A stretch of 64,000 bases of DNA from Ptiloglossa arizonensis. Lineage: Eukaryota > Arthropoda > Insecta > Hymenoptera > Colletidae. Both the position numbers and the translations under genes were made by a program. Positions within the stretch are counted from its first letter, which is position 1, and every line of letters begins with the position of its first letter. Location: NCBI RefSeq assembly GCF_051014685.1, contig NW_027478385.1:2046001-2110000 (forward strand). Direction: 5' to 3'. The notes under the pieces were generated by a model, which saw nothing but the letters and a program-made list of their open reading frames with translations, did no database searches and was not told where the DNA came from. Of this stretch, positions 1 through 10,659 are shown piece after piece.

Positions 1-599
1 GTTTCGTGTATCAGACTTGCGAAATTTTTGATTGTTTCTCAACCATTCCTTAACTTCAAACTCCCATATCTCCGGAACGGATTGACGAACTCGAGAAATT
101 CCTGTTGTATCTGACAGCAGAAGCTCGTTGGGTTACAACGGTATGTGTATTGTTGCCCCAGGCCATAGTAGTTATTTGTATCGAGTATCAGACTTGCGAA
201 AATTTTGATGGTTTCTCAAACATTCCTGAACTTCAAACTCCCATATCTCGCGAACGGATTGACGAACTCGAGAAATTTCTGTTGCATCTGAAAGTAGAAA
301 CTCGCCCGATTACAATGGTATGTGTACTTTACACTAGGCCATTCCAGTTATTCGTTTCTAGCATCAGACTTGCGAAAATTTTGATGGTTTCTCAACCATT
401 CCTTAACTTCAAACTCCCATATCTCCGGAACGGATTGACGAACTCGAGAAATTCCTGTTGCATCTGAAAGTAGAAACTCGCCCGATTACAATGGTGTGTG
501 TACTTTTCCCCTAGGCCATTCCAGTTATTGGTTTCGTGTATCAGACTTGCGAAATTTTTGATTGTTTCTCAACCATTCCTTAACTTCAAACTCCCATGT

Positions 600-625
600 C
601 TCGCGAACCGGTTGAAGAACTCGAG
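600..625 (+). other. Conserved CpG-rich core of the monomer (example copy)
   Basis: Monomer positions 70-95 are the best-kept stretch across subtypes. The common form is 'ctcgcgaacggattgacg' followed by 'aactcgag', with five CpG dinucleotides in 26 bp in an otherwise A/T-rich unit. This example copy carries 'ccggttgaag' in the middle. Persistence of CpG in a presumably silent array suggests either selection for a bound factor, rapid homogenisation, or a host without strong CpG methylation decay. No binding factor can be named from sequence. Confidence 0.6.
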
Positions 626-656
626 AAATTCATGTTGCATCTGAAAGTTGAAACTC

Positions 657-673
657 GCCCGATTACAACGGTA
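657..673 (-). other. Degenerate CENP-B-box-like site (example copy)
   Basis: Read on the minus strand, monomers ending 'cccgattacaacggt' match the CENP-B box pattern nTTCGnnnnAnnCGGGn at 7 of its 9 fixed bases; the two inner T positions of TTCG are the mismatches. Monomers with 'acaatggt' or 'acaaaggt' match fewer. The canonical box is known from mammalian alpha satellite, so a functional role here is speculative, and a short partial match could be chance. Confidence 0.25.
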
Positions 674-2549
674 TGTGCATTTCTGCTCTAGACCATAGTA
701 GTTATTGGTTTCGAGTATCAGACTTGCGAAAACATTGATGGTTTCTCAACCATCTCTTAACTCCAAACTCCGATATTTCGCGACCGGATTGACGAACTTG
801 AGAAATTCCTGACGCATCTGAAAGTAGAAACTCGCCCGATTACAATGGTGTGTGTACTTTTCCCCGAGGCAATTCCAGTTATAGGTTTCTAGTATCAGAC
901 TTGCGAAAATTTTGATGGTTTCTCAACCATTCCTTAACTTCAAACTCCCATATCTCGCGAACGGATTGACGAACTCGAGAAATTCCCGTTGCATCTGAAA
1001 GTAGAAACCCGCCCGATTACAATGGTATGTGTACTTTACCCTAGGCCATTCCAGTTATTCGTTTCTAGCATAAGACTTGCGAATATTTTGATGGTTTCTC
1101 AACCATTCCTTAACTTCAAACTCCCATATCTCGCGAACGGATTGACGAACTCGAGAAATTCCTGTTGCATCTGAAAGTAGAAACTCGCCCGATTACAATG
1201 GTGTCTGTGCTTTTCCCCTAGGCCATTCCAGTTATTCGTTTCTAGCATCAGACTTGCGAAAATTTTGATGGTTTCTCAACCATTCCTTAACTTCAAACTC
1301 CCATATCTTGCGAACGGATTGACGAACTCGAGAAATTCCTGTTGCACCTGAAAGTAGTAACACGCCCGATTACAATGGTGTGTGTACTTTTCCCCTAGAC
1401 CATTCCAGTTATTGGTTTCGTGTATCAGACTTGCGACATTTTTTATTGTTTCTCAACAATTCCTTAACTTCAGACGCCCATATCTCGGGAACGGATTGAC
1501 GAACTCGAGAAATGCCTTTGGCATCTAAAAGCAGAAACTCGCCCGATTACAACGGTATGTGTATTTTTGCCCTAGGCCGTAATAGTTATTGGTTTCTAGT
1601 ATCAGACTTGCGAAAATTTTGATGGTTTCTCAACCATTCCTTAACTTCAAACTCCGATATCTCGCGAACGGATTGACGAACTTGAGAAATTCCTGAAGCA
1701 TCTGAAAGGAGAAACTCGCCCGATTAGAATGGTATGTGTATTTTTGCCCTAGGCCATAGTAGTTATAGGTTTCGAGTATCAGACTTGCGAAAATTTTGAT
1801 GGTTTCTCAACCATTCATTAACTTCAAACTCCCATATCTCGCGAACGGATTGACGAACTCGAGAAATGCCTGTTGCATCTGAAAGCAGAAACTCGCCCGA
1901 TTACAACGGTATGTGTATTTTTGCCCTAGGCCATAGTAGTTATTGGTTTCGAGTATCAGACTTGCGAAAATTTTGATGGTTTCTCAACCATTCATTAACT
2001 TCGAAATCCCATATCTCGCGAACGGATTGACGAATCCGAAAAATTCCTGTTGCACCTGAAAGTAGAAACTCTCCCTATTGCAACGGTATGTGTATTTTTC
2101 CGCTAGGCCATTGTAGTTATTTGTTTCGAGTATCAGACTTGCGAAAATTTTGATGGTTTCTCAACCGTTCCTTAACTTCAAACTCCCATATCTCGCGAAC
2201 GGATTGACGAACTCGAGAAATGCCTGTGGCATCTAAAAGCAGAATCTCGCCCGATTACAACGGTATGTGTATTTTTGCCCTAGGCCATAAGAGTTATTGG
2301 TTTCGAGTATCAGACTTGCGATAATTTTGATGGTTTCTCAACCATTCCTTAACTTCAAACTCCGATATCTCGCGAACGGATTGAAGAACTTGAGAAGTTC
2401 CTGAAGCATCTGAAAACAGAAACTCGCCTGATTACAATGGTGTGTGTACTTTTCCCCGAGGCAATTCCAGTTATAGGTTTCTAGTATCAGACTTGCGAAA
2501 ATTTTGATGGTTTCTCAACCATCTCTTAACTCCAAACTCCGATATTTCG

Positions 2550-3405
2550 CGAACGGATTGACGAACTTGAGAAATTCCTTTTGCATCTAAAAGTAGAAAC
2601 TCGCCCGATTACAACGGTATGTGTACTTTTCCCCTAGGCCATTCCAGTTATTGGTTTCGAGTATCAGACTTGCGAAAATTTTGATGGTTTCTCAACCATC
2701 TCTTAACTCCAAACTCCGATATTTCGCGAACGGATTGACGAACTTGAGAAATTCCTGACGCATCTGAAAGTAGAAACTCGCCTGATTACAATGGTGTGTG
2801 TACTTTTCCCCGAGGCAATTCCAGTTATAGGTTTCTAGTATCAGACTTGCGAAAATTTTGATGGTTTCTCAACCATTCTGAACTCCAAACTCCGATATCT
2901 CGCGAACGGATTGACGAAACCGAGAAATTCCTGTTGTATCTGACAGCAGAAACACGCTGGATTGCAACGGTATGTGTATTGTTGCCCCAGGCCATAGTAG
3001 TTATTGGTTTCGAGTATCAGACTTGCGAAAATTTTGATGGTTTCTCAAACATTCCTGAACTTCAAACTCCCATATCTCGCGAACGGATTGACGAACTCGA
3101 GAAATTCCTTTTGCATCTGAAAGTAGAAACTCGCCCGATTACAACGGTATGTGTACTTTTCCCCTAGGCCATTCCAGTTATTGGTTTCGAGTATCAGACT
3201 TGCGAAAATTTTGATGGTTTCTCAACCATCTCTTAACTCCAAACTCCGATATTTCGCGAACGGATTGACGAACTTGAGAAATTCCTGACGCATCTGAAAG
3301 TAGAAACTCGCCTGATTACAATGGTGTGTGTACTTTTCCCCGAGGCAATTCCAGTTATAGGTTTCTAGTATCAGACTTGCGAAAATTTTGATGGTTTCTC
3401 AACCA
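2550..3405 (+). repeat. Internal 3-monomer (530 bp) duplication inside the 33-mer
   Basis: About 2,550-2,875 matches about 3,080-3,405 at an offset of 530 bp. Both carry a 'ccttttgcat' monomer followed by the 'ccatctcttaactcc' / 'tcctgacgcatctg' monomer and the 'ccccgaggcaattcc' / 'ttataggtttctag' junction. The match ends where 2,876 reads 'ttctgaactcc' and 3,406 reads 'ttccttaac'. The same structure is present in the second 33-mer copy (about 8,384-9,239), so it predates the 5.8-kb duplication. Confidence 0.8.
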
Positions 3406-4243
3406 TTCCTTAACTTCAAACCCCCATATCTCGCGAACGGATTGACGAACTCGAGAAATTCCTTTTGCATCTGAAAGTAGAAACTCGCCCGATTACAATA
3501 GTGTGTGTATTTTTGCCCTAGGACAAAGTAGTTATTGGTTTCGTGTATCAGACTTACTAAAATTTTGATGGTTTCTCAACCATTCCGTAACTTCAAGCTC
3601 CCATATTTCGCGAACGGATTGACGAACTCGAGATATTCCTGTTGCATCTGACAGCAGAAACTCGCCCGATTACAACGGTATGTGTATTTTTGCCCTAGGC
3701 CATAGTAGTTATTGGTTTCGAGTATCAGACTTGCGAAATTTTGATGGTTTCTCAACGATACCTTAACTTCGAACTCCCATATCTCGCTAACGGATTGACG
3801 AACTCGAGAAATTCCGGTTGCATCTGAAAGTAGAAACTCGCCCGATTACAATGGTATGTGTATTTTTCCCCTAGGCCTTTGTAGTTATAGGTTTCTAGTA
3901 TCAGACTTGCGAAAATTTTGATGGTTTCTCAACCATTCCTTAACTTCAAACTCCCATATCTCGCGAGCGGATTGACGAACTCGAGAAATTCCCGTTGCAT
4001 CTGAAAGTAGAAACTCGCCCGATTACAATTGTATGTGTACTTTACCCTAGGCCATTCCAGTTATTCGTTTCTAGCATAAGACTTGCGAAAATTTTGATGG
4101 TTTCTCAACCATTCCTTAACTTCAAACTCCCATATCTCGCGAACGGATTGACGAACTCGAGAAATTCCGGTTGCATCTGAAAGTAGAAACTCTCCCGATT
4201 ACAATGGTGTCTGTGCTTTTCCCCTAGGCCACTCCAGTTATTG

Positions 4244-4597
4244 GTTTCGTGTATCAGACTTGCGAAAATTTTGATGGTTTCTCAACCATTCCTTGACTTC
4301 AAACGCCCATATCTCGGGAACGGATTGACGAACTCGAGAAATTCCTGTTGCATCTGAAGGCAGAAACTTGCCCGATTACAATGGTGTGTGTTCTTTTCCC
4401 CGAGGCCATTCCAGTTATTGGTTTCGAGTATCAGACTTGCGAAAATTTTGATGGTTTCTCAACCATTCCTTGACTTCAAACGCCCATATCTCGGGAACGG
4501 ATTGACGAACTCGAGAAATTCCTGTTGCATCTGAAGGCAGAAACTTGCCCGATTACAATGGTGTGTGTTCTTTTCCCCTAGGCCATTCCAGTTATTG
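4244..4597 (+). repeat. Two adjacent near-identical monomers ('ccttgacttcaaacgccc' type)
   Basis: Monomers 4,244-4,420 and 4,421-4,597 share 'ccttgacttcaaacgccc', 'tctcgggaacgg', 'ctgaaggcagaaacttgccc' and 'gtgtgtgttctttt', which are rare elsewhere. They differ at 'gtttcgtg' versus 'gtttcgag' and 'cgaggcc' versus 'ctaggcc'. A third related unit starts at 4,775. This is a single-monomer tandem duplication within the 33-mer; it recurs at about 10,078-10,431. Confidence 0.85.
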
Positions 4598-5834
4598 GTT
4601 TCGAGTATCAGACTTGCGAAAATTTTGATGGATTCTCAACCATTCCTTAACTTCAAACTCCCATATCTCGCGAACGGATTGACGAACTCGAGAAATTCCT
4701 GTTGCATCTGAAAGTAGAAACTCGCCCCATTACAGTGGTGTGTGTACTTTTCGCCTAGGCCATTCCAGTTATAGGTTTCGAGTACCAGAATTGCGAAAAT
4801 TTTGATGGTTTCTCAACCATTCCTTGACTTCAAACGCCCATATCTCGGGAACGGATTGACGAACTCGAGAAATTCCTGTTGCATCTGAAGGCAGAAACTC
4901 GCCCGATTACAATGGTGTGTGTACATTTCCCCTAGGCCATTCCAGTTATTGGTTTCGTGTATCAGACTTGCGAAATTTTTGATTGTTTCTCAACCATTCC
5001 TTAACTTCAAACTCCCATGTCTCGCGAACCGGTTGAAGAACTCGAGAAATTCATGTTGCATCTGAAAGATGAAACTCGCCCGATTACAACGGTATGTGTA
5101 TTTCTGCTCTAGACCATAGTAGTTATTGGTTTCGAGTATCAGACTTGCGAAAACATTGATGGTTTCTCAACCATCTCTTAACTCCAAACTGCGATATTTC
5201 GCGAACGGATTGACGAACTTGAGAAATTCCTGACGCATCTGAAAGTAGAAACTCGCCCGATTACAATGGTGTGTGTACTTTTCCCCGAGGCAATTCCAGT
5301 TATTGGTTTCGAGTATCAGACTTGCGAAAATTTTGATGGTTTCTCAACCATTCTGAACTCCAAACTCCGATATTTCGCGAACGGATTGACGAAACCGAGA
5401 AATTCCTGTTGTATCTGACAGCAGAAACTCGCTGGATTACAACGGTATGTGTATTGTTGCCCCAGGCCATAGTAGTTATTGGTTTCGAGTATCAGACTTG
5501 CGAAAATTTTGATGGATTCTCAACCATTCCTTAACTTCAAACTCCCATATCTCGCGAACGGATTGTCGAACTCGAGAAATTCCAATTGCATCTGAAAGTA
5601 GAAACTCGCCCGATTACAATGGGATGTGTACTTTACCCTATGCCATTCCAGTTATTCGTTTCTAGCATAAGACTTGCGAAAATTTTGATGGTTTCTCAAC
5701 CATTCCTTAACTTCAAACTCCCATATCTCGCGAACGGATCGACGAACTCGAGAAATTCCTGTTGCATCTGAAAGTTGAAACTCGCCCGATTACAATGGTG
5801 TGTGTACTTTTCCCCTAGGCCATTCCAGTTATTG

Positions 5835-8800
5835 GTTTCGTGTATCAGACTTGCGAAATTTTTGATTGTTTCTCAACCATTCCTTAACTTCAAACTCCCA
5901 TATCTCCGGAACGGATTGACGAACTCGAGAAATTCCTGTTGTATCTGACAGCAGAAGCTCGTTGGGTTACAACGGTATGTGTATTGTTGCCCCAGGCCAT
6001 AGTAGTTATTTGTATCGAGTATCAGACTTGCGAAAATTTTGATGGTTTCTCAAACATTCCTGAACTTCAAACTCCCATATCTCGCGAACGGATTGACGAA
6101 CTCGAGAAATTTCTGTTGCATCTGAAAGTAGAAACTCGCCCGATTACAATGGTATGTGTACTTTACACTAGGCCATTCCAGTTATTCGTTTCTAGCATCA
6201 GACTTGCGAAAATTTTGATGGTTTCTCAACCATTCCTTAACTTCAAACTCCCATATCTCCGGAACGGATTGACGAACTCGAGAAATTCCTGTTGCATCTG
6301 AAAGTAGAAACTCGCCCGATTACAATGGTGTGTGTACTTTTCCCCTAGGCCATTCCAGTTATTGGTTTCGTGTATCAGACTTGCGAAATTTTTGATTGTT
6401 TCTCAACCATTCCTTAACTTCAAACTCCCATGTCTCGCGAACCGGTTGAAGAACTCGAGAAATTCATGTTGCATCTGAAAGTTGAAACTCGCCCGATTAC
6501 AACGGTATGTGCATTTCTGCTCTAGACCATAGTAGTTATTGGTTTCGAGTATCAGACTTGCGAAAACATTGATGGTTTCTCAACCATCTCTTAACTCCAA
6601 ACTCCGATATTTCGCGACCGGATTGACGAACTTGAGAAATTCCTGACGCATCTGAAAGTAGAAACTCGCCCGATTACAATGGTGTGTGTACTTTTCCCCG
6701 AGGCAATTCCAGTTATAGGTTTCTAGTATCAGACTTGCGAAAATTTTGATGGTTTCTCAACCATTCCTTAACTTCAAACTCCCATATCTCGCGAACGGAT
6801 TGACGAACTCGAGAAATTCCCGTTGCATCTGAAAGTAGAAACCCGCCCGATTACAATGGTATGTGTACTTTACCCTAGGCCATTCCAGTTATTCGTTTCT
6901 AGCATAAGACTTGCGAATATTTTGATGGTTTCTCAACCATTCCTTAACTTCAAACTCCCATATCTCGCGAACGGATTGACGAACTCGAGAAATTCCTGTT
7001 GCATCTGAAAGTAGAAACTCGCCCGATTACAATGGTGTCTGTGCTTTTCCCCTAGGCCATTCCAGTTATTCGTTTCTAGCATCAGACTTGCGAAAATTTT
7101 GATGGTTTCTCAACCATTCCTTAACTTCAAACTCCCATATCTTGCGAACGGATTGACGAACTCGAGAAATTCCTGTTGCACCTGAAAGTAGTAACACGCC
7201 CGATTACAATGGTGTGTGTACTTTTCCCCTAGACCATTCCAGTTATTGGTTTCGTGTATCAGACTTGCGACATTTTTTATTGTTTCTCAACAATTCCTTA
7301 ACTTCAGACGCCCATATCTCGGGAACGGATTGACGAACTCGAGAAATGCCTTTGGCATCTAAAAGCAGAAACTCGCCCGATTACAACGGTATGTGTATTT
7401 TTGCCCTAGGCCGTAATAGTTATTGGTTTCTAGTATCAGACTTGCGAAAATTTTGATGGTTTCTCAACCATTCCTTAACTTCAAACTCCGATATCTCGCG
7501 AACGGATTGACGAACTTGAGAAATTCCTGAAGCATCTGAAAGGAGAAACTCGCCCGATTAGAATGGTATGTGTATTTTTGCCCTAGGCCATAGTAGTTAT
7601 AGGTTTCGAGTATCAGACTTGCGAAAATTTTGATGGTTTCTCAACCATTCATTAACTTCAAACTCCCATATCTCGCGAACGGATTGACGAACTCGAGAAA
7701 TGCCTGTTGCATCTGAAAGCAGAAACTCGCCCGATTACAACGGTATGTGTATTTTTGCCCTAGACCATAGTAGTTATTGGTTTCGAGTATCAGACTTGCG
7801 AAAATTTTGATGGTTTCTCAACCATTCATTAACTTCGAAATCCCATATCTCGCGAACGGATTGACGAATCCGAAAAATTCCTGTTGCACCTGAAAGTAGA
7901 AACTCTCCCTATTGCAACGGTATGTGTATTTTTCCGCTAGGCCATTGTAGTTATTTGTTTCGAGTATCAGACTTGCGAAAATTTTGATGGTTTCTCAACC
8001 GTTCCTTAACTTCAAACTCCCATATCTCGCGAACGGATTGACGAACTCGAGAAATGCCTGTGGCATCTAAAAGCAGAATCTCGCCCGATTACAACGGTAT
8101 GTGTATTTTTGCCCTAGGCCATAAGAGTTATTGGTTTCGAGTATCAGACTTGCGATAATTTTGATGGTTTCTCAACCATTCCTTAACTTCAAACTCCGAT
8201 ATCTCGCGAACGGATTGAAGAACTTGAGAAGTTCCTGAAGCATCTGAAAACAGAAACTCGCCTGATTACAATGGTGTGTGTACTTTTCCCCGAGGCAATT
8301 CCAGTTATAGGTTTCTAGTATCAGACTTGCGAAAATTTTGATGGTTTCTCAACCATCTCTTAACTCCAAACTCCGATATTTCGCGAACGGATTGACGAAC
8401 TTGAGAAATTCCTTTTGCATCTAAAAGTAGAAACTCGCCCGATTACAACGGTATGTGTACTTTTCCCCTAGGCCATTCCAGTTATTGGTTTCGAGTATCA
8501 GACTTGCGAAAATTTTGATGGTTTCTCAACCATCTCTTAACTCCAAACTCCGATATTTCGCGAACGGATTGACGAACTTGAGAAATTCCTGACGCATCTG
8601 AAAGTAGAAACTCGCCTGATTACAATGGTGTGTGTACTTTTCCCCGAGGCAATTCCAGTTATAGGTTTCTAGTATCAGACTTGCGAAAATTTTGATGGTT
8701 TCTCAACCATTCTGAACTCCAAACTCCGATATCTCGCGAACGGATTGACGAAACCGAGAAATTCCTGTTGTATCTGACAGCAGAAACACGCTGGATTGCA

Positions 8801-10659
8801 ACGGTATGTGTATTGTTGCCCCAGGCCATAGTAGTTATTGGTTTCGAGTATCAGACTTGCGAAAATTTTGATGGTTTCTCAAACATTCCTGAACTTCAAA
8901 CTCCCATATCTCGCGAACGGATTGACGAACTCGAGAAATTCCTTTTGCATCTGAAAGTAGAAACTCGCCCGATTACAACGGTATGTGTACTTTTCCCCTA
9001 GGCCATTCCAGTTATTGGTTTCGAGTATCAGACTTGCGAAAATTTTGATGGTTTCTCAACCATCTCTTAACTCCAAACTCCGATATTTCGCGAACGGATT
9101 GACGAACTTGAGAAATTCCTGACGCATCTGAAAGTAGAAACTCGCCTGATTACAATGGTGTGTGTACTTTTCCCCGAGGCAATTCCAGTTATAGGTTTCT
9201 AGTATCAGACTTGCGAAAATTTTGATGGTTTCTCAACCATTCCTTAACTTCAAACCCCCATATCTCGCGAACGGATTGACGAACTCGAGAAATTCCTTTT
9301 GCATCTGAAAGTAGAAACTCGCCCGATTACAATAGTGTGTGTATTTTTGCCCTAGGACATAGTAGTTATTGGTTTCGTGTATCAGACTTACTAAAATTTT
9401 GATGGTTTCTCAACCATTCCGTAACTTCAAGCTCCCATATTTCGCGAACGGATTGACGAACTCGAGATATTCCTGTTGCATCTGACAGCAGAAACTCGCC
9501 CGATTACAACGGTATGTGTATTTTTGCCCTAGGCCATAGTAGTTATTGGTTTCGAGTATCAGACTTGCGAAATTTTGATGGTTTCTCAACGATACCTTAA
9601 CTTCGAACTCCCATATCTCGCTAACGGATTGACGAACTCGAGAAATTCCGGTTGCATCTGAAAGTAGAAACTCGCCCGATTACAATGGTATGTGTATTTT
9701 TCCCCTAGGCCTTTGTAGTTATAGGTTTCTAGTATCAGACTTGCGAAAATTTTGATGGTTTCTCAACCATTCCTTAACTTCAAACTCCCATATCTCGCGA
9801 GCGGATTGACGAACTCGAGAAATTCCCGTTGCATCTGAAAGTAGAAACTCGCCCGATTACAATTGTATGTGTACTTTACCCTAGGCCATTCCAGTTATTC
9901 GTTTCTAGCATAAGACTTGCGAAAATTTTGATGGTTTCTCAACCATTCCTTAACTTCAAACTCCCATATCTCGCGAACGGATTGACGAACTCGAGAAATT
10001 CCGGTTGCATCTGAAAGTAGAAACTCTCCCGATTACAATGGTGTCTGTGCTTTTCCCCTAGGCCACTCCAGTTATTGGTTTCGTGTATCAGACTTGCGAA
10101 AATTTTGATGGTTTCTCAACCATTCCTTGACTTCAAACGCCCATATCTCGGGAACGGATTGACGAACTCGAGAAATTCCTGTTGCATCTGAAGGCAGAAA
10201 CTTGCCCGATTACAATGGTGTGTGTTCTTTTCCCCGAGGCCATTCCAGTTATTGGTTTCGAGTATCAGACTTGCGAAAATTTTGATGGTTTCTCAACCAT
10301 TCCTTGACTTCAAACGCCCATATCTCGGGAACGGATTGACGAACTCGAGAAATTCCTGTTGCATCTGAAGGCAGAAACTTGCCCGATTACAATGGTGTGT
10401 GTTCTTTTCCCCTAGGCCATTCCAGTTATTGGTTTCGAGTATCAGACTTGCGAAAATTTTGATGGATTCTCAACCATTCCTTAACTTCAAACTCCCATAT
10501 CTCGCGAACGGATTGACGAACTCGAGAAATTCCTGTTGCATCTGAAAGTAGAAACTCGCCCCATTACAGTGGTGTGTGTACTTTTCGCCTAGGCCATTCC
10601 AGTTATAGGTTTCGAGTACCAGAATTGCGAAAATTTTGATGGTTTCTCAACCATTCCTT
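5835..10659 (+). repeat. 33-mer higher-order unit, second copy, truncated at right
   Basis: Near-perfect copy of 1-4,825. I noticed only isolated substitutions, for example g to a (1,930 versus 7,764) and a to t (3,526 versus 9,360). The match stops at 10,660, where 'ccattcctta' replaces 'ccattccttg' and the following monomer is of a different kind ('cccacacctc', 'acggtaggcg'). The right quarter of the unit is therefore missing or replaced. The near-identity implies a recent duplication, or a collapse or duplication error in assembly. Confidence 0.94.

Larger units (their letters stand above)
531..707 (+). repeat. Representative 177-bp monomer
   Basis: This unit defines the phase used here. 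Positions 1-20 hold 'gtttcg' and 'tcagacttgc'; 21-40 an A/T tract, usually 'gaaaattttgatgg' then 'tttctc'; 41-60 'aaccattccttaacttcaaa'; 61-80 'ctcccatatctcgcgaacgg' in most copies; 81-100 'attgacgaactcgagaaatt'; 101-120 usually 'cctgttgcatctgaaagtag'; 121-140 'aaactcgcccgattacaatg' or a variant; 141-177 the variable 'gtatgtgta...cctagg...gttattg' tail. Most copies carry an NruI-type TCGCGA site at 71-76, a CTCGAG (XhoI) site at 90-95 and a CCTAGG (AvrII) site near 156-161. The length, 177, equals 3 x 59, so reading frame is kept from one unit to the next. This copy has private changes (catgtc, gaaccggttgaag, ctctagacc). Confidence 0.95.
1..5834 (+). repeat. 33-monomer higher-order unit, first copy
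   Basis: Positions 1-4,825 recur at a constant offset of 5,834 bp (33 x 177 minus 7). Shared rare variants fix the alignment: 'tctccggaacgg' near 68 and 5,902, 'gcgaccgg' near 781 and 6,615, 'gtagtaacacgcc' near 1,353 and 7,187, and 'cagacttactaaaa' near 3,550 and 9,384. The left limit is unknown because the window starts here. The last 1,009 bp, 4,826-5,834, have no counterpart in the second copy, but their monomers resemble others in the unit, for example the 'gaaccggttgaag' monomer near 5,025 and at 531-707. Confidence 0.95.

Noticed and set aside
141..177. Possible promoter elements ('tatgtgtatttt')
   Set aside because: An A/T-rich string in the most variable part of the monomer; no accompanying element, so not supportable as a promoter.
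105..467. 120-codon open frame, repeated at 5,939-6,301
   Set aside because: It is two satellite units read through because the unit length is a multiple of three; the peptide is a direct translation of the monomer and repeats with it. No start context, domain or unique sequence supports a gene.
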